A model generated the notes under the pieces. That model worked only from the letters and a program-made list of their open reading frames with translations, made no database searches and was not told where the DNA came from. A program made the translations under genes and the position numbers. This document shows positions 26,482-37,264 of a DNA stretch of 64,000 bases, in pieces (position 1 is the first letter of the stretch; every line of letters begins with the position of its first letter). Source of the stretch: Setaria digitata (Eukaryota; Nematoda; Chromadorea; Rhabditida; Setariidae); assembly GCA_003640385.1 (NCBI GenBank), contig RCAB01000039.1, forward strand, positions 62,001-126,000. Direction: 5' to 3'.

Positions 26482-26628
26482 ATAAACGGAAAACCGTCAG
26501 AAGAAGTCATCCGGAAAAGCAGCAATCAGTGTGACTGTAAGCGACACTGTTTCAAGGACGACTTCTTTTACTTCCGTGTTATTTCCGGACATCCATACAT
26601 CAACAGTTGTATGACTTTGTTAAACTGA
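26482..26628 (+). CDS. Orphan cysteine-rich exon (unassigned)
   Basis: A TTCTACAG acceptor is followed by 48 codons open to TGA, beginning INGKPSEEVIRKSSNQ and continuing CDCKRHCFKDDFFYFRVISG. A possible donor (A|GTTGTATG) lies inside the last codons. The region is less AT-rich than its flanks and the codons look protein-like. The spacing C-X-C-X3-C followed by an aromatic residue and then a Ser resembles the end of the cysteine-rich domain of DEG/ENaC channel subunits, but this is a resemblance in one short exon only. I found no neighbouring exons on either side. It could be the remnant of a degraded gene, an exon of a small secreted peptide, or chance. Confidence 0.3.
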   Translation: MNGKPSEEVIRKSSNQCDCKRHCFKDDFFYFRVISGHPYINSCMTLLN

Positions 26629-27121
26629 AGTTTTAATGTTAATATTACCTTCTCTGTTTTTTATAACCACTATAAATGCAAAATTGACCTTGTGTAGCTA
26701 AAACTGCTTTGGAAATTGGAATTCCAGTTAAACAGTCCGGAAAGTCGTAGTATTTGCTTCTGAGAAATAGTTTTAAAAACAAAAATATTCACTTTCGGAA
26801 TAAGCAGAATTCGAATGGCGAGATAAATCATATTCTAGGTTCAAGATGAATTATGATAATTTTGAAATCTTAAGCAATGATGACTTTAATGGATTCATTT
26901 TTGATAATTAGAGGATGACGATGATGAACGCCGTGAAATTTATTTCTTGTCCAACATTCACTTTTTACAGTTTTTACAGTAATACAGCATCGGAGGACAT
27001 CACAAAATTTGTCATCATCATCATCACATCACGTCAGTGTTAACATCATCATCGTCACATGTGCGGCATCAGGAATGATAATGGTAATGGTTACAGTGAT
27101 AATATGAATAATTATCGTTAC
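26629..27121. other. Intergenic with CAT/GAT-rich simple sequence
   Basis: This is the 3' flank of the collagen that ends at 27122. A low-complexity CATCATCATCATCACATCAC-like stretch occupies about 27010-27060. No exon is supported. Confidence 0.55.
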
Positions 27122-28315
27122 TTATCGGACGGCAGCCATGTTAGCGCGTCGCGGACATGGGCAGTAATGAGCGTCAGGTCCAGGAAGGCCTGGATTTCCT
27201 GTCTGAAATGTTTTGATGATATTTTTTAGTGGTGGGGTGAATTTCACTACGAGAATGATAAATTTTGTTAAGTGACATACCGCTCCTTGTTTGCCGTCTT
27301 TTCCAGGCTTCCCATCCTTTCCAGCTGCGCCTTTTGGTCCCACTTCACCAGCTTCTCCGTCATCTCCTTTTGCGCCATTTGTTCCAGATTCACCTGCTTT
27401 ACCTGGTGGTCCATTTGGACCTTTCGGTCCAGGTGGTCCAGTGCCTCGTTTACCATCTTTTCCAGGTGGGCCTGGCTTACCAGGTGGACCAGTTGGTCCC
27501 TGATCACCTGCTTCACCTGTGGGTCCTGGTGGTCCCTGCTGTCCAGGTTTACCATCTTGTCCTCTTCTTGCGCAGTTACCTGGCAAACCAATATTACCCG
27601 GGAGACCAGCTGGACCAGGTGGTCCTGGTGGTCCTGCTGGACAATTAATGCAGCCACCAGGAATATGGAATGTAGCCAAGAGTGCGACACCATTTACACC
27701 TGGCCGCCCATCATCACCGTTTGGTCCATCAAGACCTTTCAATCCAGGATCACCTCGAGGACCAGGAGGACCTCTTGGACATCGCTCAGATGGTGGATTA
27801 CACTCTGAAAAATATGTTTTGATAGAAATCTCATCCTAGATGCATTGAATTTGAATTTCAGCACAGAATTAACATATTCATTTTGGGATAGATTTCAAGT
27901 AAACTAACGGCAGTGAGATGGAACTTGTCGTTTACTGCGCAAAACAAAACTCTCAAAAGTATTATGGCTTTCGGTATTGTCTTTTCGAAGCTCATTTGAT
28001 CGAAGTGATAAAATTCTCCTCCACGTATCATCCGCCATTTCCTATTACAGAAAATTTAATAATTACTCATTTATTAGAACTGCTGATAGTAACTCAGCGA
28101 CTTGGGTCAACAAATTTGACGGTTAGTTAGTTACCCAAATTTAATCAATAATTAATCAAAATACTGGATCACACCTTAAAGTCAGTCATTTCATCCATAA
28201 CTCCACTATACAGATTGTTGATATCACTGAACAGGACGATTACTGCTATCAGAGAAGTACCTATGAAAAAGGTACTAGCCGTTACCCCAATTGCTATAAG
28301 TACTTTTTCCCCCAT
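27122..28315 (-). CDS. Cuticle collagen (292 aa)
   Basis: Paralogue of the collagen at 21025-22419. Exons on the minus strand: 28315-28175, 28041-27909, 27804-27281, 27202-27122 (141, 133, 524 and 81 nt), all with GT-AG junctions in phase. The N-terminal domain ([20 protein letters not shown], then [17 protein letters not shown]) is followed by DDTW at 51-54 and a furin-type site RSKR at 82-85. Next come paired cysteines (HCQC...RC) and the Gly-X-Y region with the same insert as its neighbour ([20 protein letters not shown]). The helix contains [10 protein letters not shown], which lacks one glycine and adds a cysteine. A conserved short break KRGTG follows, and the C-terminus is [20 protein letters not shown]. 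Many open frames on the opposite strand here are shadows of the GGT/CCA repeats. Confidence 0.94.
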
Positions 28316-30009
28316 TGTTGTGTAGAAAATAAACGGCTCCGACGACCAGTAGCGTTTCCTTTGTTTTGGTCCAAATTTGAATCTGAAATGTTTCGTTTTC
28401 CTTATTTTAATAAACTAATTCCGATTTTAATAACAAATTATGCGACATTTCGATTAGCACTAAGAAATGGAAGCTGTTGAGGAATGGTTAATTTTTTCAC
28501 ATTTTTATTAGAATTAGTTATCATTAATCATCATCTATTACTATTTAAAATGAAAACAAATTAAAGCTATGAAATATTCATGCAAAGCAATGTTCAGGAG
28601 GAAGCCCCAACATTTTGCTAACCCTTTCAGTAGAGGTTATAAGTAGTAGAGCAGAAAGGAGAACCGGAAACGGTTGTGCTTCGTTTAAATAACATTCGGC
28701 TGTGAGCCAAACTATCTTTATGACCCTTTCCATTTCTTTTTCAAGTAAGAATAGAAAGGGAACCCACTGCCCTTAAAATACTTGGCATATACTTGTAAAT
28801 GACGCAGAATTGAGACTAAAAGCATTTTTATATTTTGTTTAAATCATTGCCAAAGTGTTAAATTTAATTTTAAACAACTGAAACGAACGCCTCCAATAAT
28901 GAACGTTCCTTTGAATATAGCGTAGTTCCAAATTAAAAACTAGCCGTAGTTTAGAGTTTGAGAGAATTCATCAATCATCATTCTGACTTCTTATCTTCCG
29001 CCCTTTGACCAAAATTTTTTTTTCCTTTTCTTTGGTGATGAAAAATATATGTATCAGTCAGGAACTGTAATCATGACACACTGCAGTGTTGACACACTCC
29101 TCCAATTTCTTTTTGTCAGTGCAATCATTCCAAAAAAAAAAAAAGGGAAAACTTCTACTGATAAAAACTTTCTTATCATCGGCTTTTTTTCCAGAAAAGA
29201 AGTGAAAGAAAGATGCAAATTTGAGTGCCTGCAAAGGGATAAATGCCAAAATTTGCTAATTCCCAAATTTCTTACAAAAGATTGGAAAAAAATTCTTATT
29301 GTTTATTTGACGAAACGATTTTACACATCAATGTGTCGGATGTATTATCAGCATGAAGTGAAAGAATACTATCCAAAGTTAAAATGCGCATGATGAACTT
29401 GTCGAATTTTTGTTTTTTAAGCAAATAACTGCACAATTTCGGAAGCATTTAGAAGAAGACAAAGTTCAAAACTATTTCGATGTAAGATGGAGAGGTATAT
29501 GCGCAATTATACATACATAGGAAAAAAAAATTACACAAATTAGAAATAAACTGATGCATAAATAAGTGAAAGTAAACCTGTGTCTTCACAATTTTTGCTT
29601 CCTTTGGCCGACAGGTTCTCTTTGCTTTTACAAATGGAGAAGATGGAAAATTTTAGCATATATTATTTGTTGAAGGGTGAAGATTCTGTGATGGGGTTCT
29701 TGTTTGTCTGTTTACTACAATCAGTTAATGATAAATACTATAATTTCCACAACTGATGAATTTCAATTTTTTGAACTTGTGTCATTACGATGACAAAACA
29801 ACGGGACAAGGAATGATTAAAAGCTGTGAAATTTGATGCAGTAAAAATTCTGGTGTAAAATTGGGAAATTATTTACGGTAAAATTGGACACAACATGAAC
29901 TTTTTTAGTGGAATTTTTATTGCATTCCAATCTTGGGAAAAAAAAATTAATTGCTGTAGAAGGTGATTATAGTTCATTGATATGATTGGATAAGAATTAA
30001 CTCATTATA
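28316..30009. other. Intergenic, one doubtful open frame
   Basis: This is the presumed promoter of the collagen to its left and the 3' flank of the LRR gene to its right. A plus-strand open frame, 29049-29393 (114 codons), ends with a lysine- and cysteine-containing part (about 29197-29393, after a TTTTTTCCAG). It has no supporting neighbour exon, and two opposite-strand frames overlap it. No other structure is seen. Confidence 0.45.
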
Positions 30010-33000
30010 TTACGAGTGCTTCCATTCCCATCCTGGAAAACATTCAAAAGTATTTGAGGAAACCTTGTTTAAAGTATAAATTCGGTAAATAAAATAGAAA
30101 TATTACTATTAATTTTGCTTGGCTTCTAATCGACTTACTGACAAAAGCCACTTCATCTGTGGGACAACTCATTGCATATTTCTTTGGGATACAAATGGGA
30201 GATATTTTGCCACAATTATTTAGAAGGCCTAATTCTTTTGTCATGCATTCACAAGCAACAGTAACTTCCTTAAGGCACAATTTTTGTGCTCCTTGAAGAA
30301 GATATCTTGGCAAGTTTACGAACACACTGATAAGCGTGATATCAGTGAAGTGCTTCCAAAAGTCAAATACATGCAGGAAGATTGATTTTTTGGCATATAA
30401 CATCTTTACTGAGCTATTGCTGAAAGCATTCGGCTCCGTGAACTTAATGGTGCAACGTCTGAGATTCAAAGAAGAAAGCTGAAAGTTAACGAAGCTTTCT
30501 CTTCCTATTAGCTTGATTTGTGTTGAAATCAATTCAATTCTCTCCATTTTAAGTCTTCGAAAAGCGTTCGTTTCAATTCTCACAATTTTTGTATGAAAAA
30601 CTTCGAGGATTTGCAAATTTGTAGGCATTTTTATGATTTTTAAAGCTTCAGTTCGAAAAATATGAAGAGATGAGATCTTGTCATTGTTAGCTAGATTAAT
30701 ATCTAGAAATTCGCAATCACCAATAATTAAGACTGAGATATTGACATTAGGGACAAGGGAAAATTCTGAGTTTGTACAGAAGCACTTGGCAAGAAAATGA
30801 TGCAGGCTACAGATGACACCGTGAGATGCCCATTTTAGTGGCTGATAACAAACTCCATCGTCTTTTGAGCATTGGTTGGCCTGGAAATGCCATGGCAAGT
30901 GTGAAGATCCATACTGGCCCAGAAACAGACTGTTCGTGCTGCACTGCTTTACATTACAGTCGAATAAATTATTCCGAGCATGGAAATAAGTTGGCCGAAA
31001 ATTCTCGAAAGCACTGCCAAAATCACCAGAAATAATTTCTGTTCCACTGATCATTAATTTGTGTACCTAAAATGGATGTTTCTGAATCGAATTTTCAAAT
31101 GTTTAAAAGTATAATCATTTTGCCGGAAATGAAATGCAACGAGCAAATGGCCTAAGTGTGAATTATTCGTAAGGAGTGAAAAAATGTCCGACTTTGAGAA
31201 AATTCATTGTTTAGCAGTGTGACAACATAACCGATGATGCACTCATCTGTCGTTTTGCAAATATGAAACTGAATTCGATGTCAGTTTTAACAATCGAAAA
31301 TCAATCTTTTTAAAAGTAAGAAGTAAAGCTACCAACAAATCCTTCACCTTAGCATTTGCAAATGATTGCGCTTCACATCGCTGGATCTTTGTTTTCATTA
31401 GTATAAGATCTTCGACTTCTAATTTGGAGAAACTTCGTTTCATAACATTTCCTATATGGCAGCTAGAAAAGCAAAGAGTCTGAATTTTGGCTCCTCTAAA
31501 GACCGTACGATCTAGAAACCCAATATTACATTCATGCCACCAGAATAAATCCACCAATATTGCGGTAAAAGAGTTCGAAGCTACTTTATCAATTTCAGTT
31601 TGCTCAATAAGAATTTCCTTCGATTGAAATCCTTGGAAAGCATTTTTCTCGATGACAAATATTCGGCATCGAGAAATTCTCAGATTTTTAAATTTCCTCA
31701 GATTTCGGAATGCTTTAGCAGTTATTCTATCAATAGTTGTTTCTTTGATTTCTAATTTCTCATTGATCGATTCCACAGCCTTGTCTGCTTCGGTAATCCA
31801 TCCTACTTCTTCAACTCTCGACCTTTTGAAAACCTGTGGACCGAATCTAACGAATCGGTTATTCCAAAATTTAACGGTTGCCACGTTTTTAATCATACTG
31901 TGTGAAATGTTCAAAATTTTCACATCACGAAATGCGTTCATGACAAGTAGGTCCAACGTAGAATTAACAATTGAAAAAGAGCCAATTTTTTGATGGAAAA
32001 TCCTCATTTTTCTAAATTTCCTGTTTAACTTCCAGATGGAACTGACCAGCTGAATGCTTACACCTTTTAAGCCAACGAAGAAATCTGGAGGAGAGGCAAG
32101 ATATGCATCCTCGATGATAACTTCATTTATTGTTGAATTCCAGAAAATACCGTTTTCAGACAATTGCATAGAAATATTTCCACGTGCGAAGAAATGTCGA
32201 ATTCGATGCATCGAACCTTAATTATTATTCTTGGCTTTACTATTGGACTTCTAAACTTCGAGACTTTTACTATATATTAAAGTGACAAGGAAGTGGTACT
32301 TCGAAACATTAATGTTTATGAAAAGCCTCACTTCTTATCAGATATCAAAATGATTATTATTCATCTATTATTATTCTTTCTGAATTCTTAATTAAACAGC
32401 TATTAATAATTTTTTGAAAAATTCTCTATCAAGTGCAATATTTTCTTCTTTACTTCTAAGATCAATGAATTTATTTATAGTCTTCCCTGGGAATCCTATT
32501 TTAAAAAGTGTAATAATTGTACAACTACGACTAAAAGTTTCAGTTCAATCCCAATTTTTCATGTTGTTACTTTCACCATGCCTAAAATTCAGACTTACCA
32601 AAAGCTCCATGCTGAATATACCGTATGATGCAATCTCGGAAGTATATATAGTCGATATCAGTAAGACCGTCAAAAGTACCGGTAGCTAATATCCCGATGG
32701 TACTATTCCGAAACCAAATATGCTTGACATGGCTCAATTCTGAGAAAGCATTCGGTGGGCAGTAGAGTATAGTCGTGTCTTGAACGAAAAACTGTTCCGG
32801 CGCTTTCCGAATTCCGCGAAACGCCCAGGGAAATATTTCCAAATTCTTCACACTGATAATCTGAAAATTTTCTTTAAACTGCAAATTTTTGAATTCTTAA
32901 AAGCACCTTGCAGTTCAACTTAATTGGAAAGTAATTATTTGACCATAAAATTTTAAGTTACGATTGCTACACCAAGTTTATTAATTTATTAATTAACCTA

Positions 33001-35162
33001 TCAATAAGTCTGCAGTAAGCTTAAAATTGCGTATTTCTTTTTTGATTCATGAAAAATCGTCACTGTTATCGATAATACTGTAACGTTATTTTAATCAGGA
33101 ATCAGTTAGACTTGGCTAGATCTTTCTTAATCCAGTAACCTTCGGTTCCTCTCATCACCAGAAACGTATGCGAACTAATCGGTTATAAACCTATAAATCA
33201 CAATGTTATGAACTTTATGAACTAATCGTCCTTACTTTTTGATTCTCGACTAGATTTCGATGAATAACTGCTTGAAATAGATCTCTGTTTATCCTTTCCT
33301 TATTTCCTCTTGTTTGTTTAATACTAATTAGAACAATTAAAACACGAATTACTAAACGGGAATAGTCCATACAAAAATGTAAATAATTTTCTTAAAAAGA
33401 TTTCTTTTGGCTTCAAAAGCACATCAAAAATTCAAAAAGTGTCAAAATTGTGTCGAATATATTTAGATTTGATCAATATTTATTAAAATAAGCAATGATT
33501 TTATAAGTGAACTCCTTAAGCCATACCTTAATTGCACGGTGAATAATTATATTATTGAAAGTATCATTCGTTATAATCACCTTATCACATGAATGTATCA
33601 CCAGCGAATCAATAAATTGCATGCCTCCGAAATGTGATAACTGAAATTCCTTCTGAAGCATTCCACCACGTGTATCTTCGCATCTGAAATTTGAGCCTAC
33701 AGAATCACTCTATCTCATCTTTCAAGTCTACTTTACATTTTTTGAAAACTCACAAGATGAAGAACTTCATCTTCATTTTCCTGTACTGAAATAATATTTT
33801 CCTAGCTGTATTCATTTATTTGTTTTATATTTATACTAAGCTTTGCTGTGAATATTAATTTCAAAATCAAGCGTATTCAAATTCTTTGAATTTCAATAGT
33901 TCATTTGTACTCCTTCTGACAGTAATATCAAAATTGAGTTTATCATTTTTGATTTCAATAAATATAGCAAACTGCTTTCTACTACTTGAAATGTCAATTT
34001 TCAAACAAATCAAAGAAGAAAAAAACATAAGAATCGACAGACCTGAAAAAAATTAAACTCAAACTGTTGAAAAATCAGAATTAGCTTCTTTTAACCAGTA
34101 AATCTAGAATACAGGGGATTAAAAACTACTAGTCTAAATTAGGTAATATATGGAATACAGATATATCGATGAATGAAACTTCTTTCTTTAATTTCAATTA
34201 CTATATTTAGAATACAAGAAACTGAAAAGCTTTTGCTAAACTTTTCCGGCAATCCGACAATTCGGTAATCTGGTAATCCGATCTATCGCAAGCGTAAGTG
34301 TTGATCATAAAATTTTGAGTGCATACATTTGGGTATTTTGGCCCCAAAATGATTACAAATAAATAGTCATTGAAGTAGTATTTTCCTTCTTTTTTTTGCA
34401 TTTCGATACATGGTTGCAGATAAAATAAAGATTTTAAATTTGTCAGTTAAAAACTATAAAAAAATTATAGAGCTTCAAATTTTTTTAAATTTTAATATGT
34501 GGAAAATCCTGCCAGATATGAAAATTAGTTAACAATGGTGACTAGATTAAGAATGCTGCTGCTACTGAACATTCCAAATAGCTTCTGAAGAACGAGGTTT
34601 CAGGTTGTTTCTAATGAATAGCATCTGTAATGAAGAAACTAGCAGGAATGTTCAGCACATTTTCTAATTTTGAGAGAAAAAAAAAGCTATATGCAATATG
34701 AGATAGCATTGCTCATGTGGCCTAAGCCAATTCCTTAAAAAGAGGCACCAGTTCCCGAGCTTACTTAGCTCTGAATCATTGAATAATCGCATCCGAATGA
34801 ATTAGCCATCCTAATTGCCTCTTGTGCTGTTTAGCTACCATCTGCTGGCTTCATTTGATGAATATTTAATTTCAAAAGTTTTCGTAGGTTTACTGGTGAT
34901 TAAAATCCAGTTGTATCAATTTTAAATATTGAAAGCACTGAAGTGGAAAGCTTTCGAATCTTTCAAGTCATCCTTCAACCAATGCTTAAATTTCGAATTG
35001 AATTCTTGTCGTTTGTGGTTCAAACATTTTGAAACTGATCTTAAAGCAAGAAATCACTTACGAACATAGGACGGAACTATTGAAGCACAGGCAGTTTAGT
35101 GGACAGCTGGCGAAGGAGGACAACGTAACGCTGAAGAATAATGAAATCGGTGAAAAGAACAT
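30010..35162 (-). CDS. Secreted leucine-rich-repeat protein (790 aa)
   Basis: No named orthologue is recognised. Exons on the minus strand: 35162-35062, 33683-33527, 32878-32599, 32216-31333, 31066-30139, 30032-30010; all phases join (2,373 nt). Residues 1-18 form a signal peptide (MFFSPISLFFSVTLSSFA). They are followed by an LRR N-cap, CPLNCLCFNSSVLCSC, and degenerate LRRs with recurring N-x-F or A-F phrases (ITNDTFNN, NAFSELSHVKHIWF, GTFDGLTDIDYIYF, KAFRNLRKFKNLRI, NAFQGFQSKEILI). A cysteine cluster near residues 510-570 (ending CFCTNSEFSLVP) looks like a second N-cap, so there may be two LRR blocks. A C-cap (CLKEVTVACECM ... NNCGKISPICI ... SCPTDE) lies near 735-775. No membrane segment or GPI signal remains in this spliced form, so it should be secreted. 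The exon 4 acceptor (TAATTAAG) is weak. Exon 3 has a second in-frame acceptor 18 bases downstream. Confidence 0.82.
33236..33370 (-). CDS. Possible alternative first exon of the LRR gene
   Basis: Inside the 33526-32879 intron, an ATG at 33370 opens 45 codons (MDYSRLVIRVLIVLIS...) that end exactly at AAA|GTAAGG in phase 0. This is the phase needed to splice to the exon beginning at 32878. The first 20 residues read as a signal peptide. It would replace the N-cap exons by a different leader. The match in phase could be chance (one in three), and no promoter evidence is visible. Confidence 0.3.
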
Positions 35163-37264
35163 GTGCTAGAAGTACTTTAGGATAATAACCCGAAATATTA
35201 AACAGCTGATAACACAGGTGACGATGACGATTCGATGATGATAACCTTGCAGATCCTCTTCAGTTTCTTTCTTCGAAAGCGAGTTGACTGATTTTATGGA
35301 ATTCAAAATTCTTCAGGCAAGTCAGACTGACTATGTCATCATTCCAACTTATTAAATTACGAACTCTTCGAATTTTTGCTTTTTCAACCCTTCCATTCCT
35401 TATTTCTATTCCTTCTAATTCTCTTGGACAATAATTAAATTTCTCTTTATTTACAGCAGAAGACTGGCCTACTTCTAATTAAATCTAATTGATTCGAAAG
35501 CCTAAATGCTAAAAAATTTTATTGGCAAAGAAAGAAGAGAATTATATGCAAATTATCATCAACGAGAACACAGTTAGTAAGCACTTCAAAATTTCGAATT
35601 TCAATTATCAACGATAACAAGATTTGAAATTAAGGACTAAAATTCAATATAATAAAGTTTAATACTTGGTGATCTTGGTCTTCTTATTTGTGGTTGCTAT
35701 ATAATAATTATAATTTATGCGGCTAGAAAAAATAATAATACGGTTTATCTTGGACATGATGCGTAATCAATGATAGCTCAAGGCTTATTAATTCAGCTAA
35801 CACTAGCATTTTAAGAAATTGACTCTCAGTATTAAAACATAAGAAATTTTTATATTCAATAATTTCCTCTTGATTATGTGCTTGTGATAGCATAAAACTT
35901 AATTGGCTTAGCGTAAACTTCTTAAAATAGACTTAAAGACTAACACTTATTAGCAAAAATTAGAGCTATTTGGAATTAAAAGCAGTTCAAAGATAATAAA
36001 AACAATTCTGATCCTAACTGCATTTCAATTTTTGATTTCTTTTAGTTTTTTCTATTGTAAAATCTAAGCCACAGTGAAATCTAAGTCAAATTGAATTTCC
36101 CAAAATTGCCAAATATTTTCAGTCCCACTGATCACAAAGCTAAATTGTAAAATGATCGTTAAATCTTATAAACTGATCCCTATTTGAAGTAACTACTTTA
36201 TTTTGAAACTACCTAAAGAACATTGTGAGTAGAAAGTTGCGCTAATTTTGGCTTATGATATATATTATATTGATTCTTAATTATCTGTTCAGAATGCTAA
36301 CTAAGAAGAATCATTTCTTCATCTCAATTTCAAAGCTCTTCCTCTCTTAATTTCGACTTCTACAGAAGTTAGTGTAATTCATCTCTATTATTACCATTCC
36401 TTGACATTAAGTAACGATCAAATTGGCAGGTTTTTATTAGTGATGCAATAGAAATAATTCCGGAATCTCTGGCTGAGAATAATACAAGTATTTTTAGCAG
36501 AAAGTTGCTAGAATAAGACTGAACTTTTTTGAATTCATAGCATTTACTCATCTTTGCAATAATTTTCGTGTGCTCTATTGACGTGAGTTTCGTTTGTTAT
36601 TTATGTTGTTGGAAGGCATCTCAAATGGGTCAAAAGTTCCTAAAGAAAGGAACTGTTAAAAAGTTATCACTATCAAACGCAAATTGATTTACTCATTCTT
36701 CTCAGATGGCGTGTGATAAACATCATACATGGAGATACTGCTATTCTTATGTTTTTGCAATATTATTTGTGCTAGTCTTTACACAAAAATTAATGCCAAA
36801 GATCTCTGCCAGGTTTAGAATTTATCAGTGATATCCAGTGACTCTTAACATGATTTTGGCCAGTTACGTGATGCTAAAACACGCAAATCAATCTGATACT
36901 CAAAAATAGCATCGAAACTGGCAACGAAAAATGGTACTTCTCTTGAAAGGAATGGATTCAACGTGATTGAATCATCATGCAACTGAAACTGTTTCACGTG
37001 CAAGGAGAATCTGAGCAGTAAACCGTTTATTCTTCGATTCGCGCTAATGCTTTTGTATCTTCATGTGAATGAGTGATGCTGGCATTCAGTGACGGTGACG
37101 TGGATGTTTACGTACGAACAAATTAAAAGAGGAAGGGTTAAATACCCAGTAGTGCATTATAATACATTGAGCGTGATGTGGAATTGATGGTGCGGATGAT
37201 GGTACTTCTGATGACGATGACGATAATGATGATGATGCTCGTGGTGCTATTGATATTGGCAGGA
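35163..37264. other. Intergenic, LRR promoter side
   Basis: A TTCTAG just before the LRR start (complement of 35166-35171) could be a spliced-leader acceptor. The rest is AT-rich with no supported exon. A GATGATGATGATG-type simple stretch lies near 37190-37235, next to the collagen 3' end. Confidence 0.5.

Noticed and set aside
27265..27839. Several long plus-strand open frames (Pro/Ser/Leu/Val/Thr-rich)
   Set aside because: They are antisense or frame shadows of the Gly-X-Y repeats of the minus-strand collagen; the same holds at 1-234, 21124-21636, 37499-38194 and 37698-38141.
29049..29393. 114-codon plus-strand open frame with a Cys/Lys-rich end
   Set aside because: No supporting exon or recognisable motif; two opposite frames overlap it. 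Only the last 65 codons look protein-like, not enough for a call.
31652..31993. 113-codon plus-strand open frame
   Set aside because: Antisense shadow of the large LRR exon.
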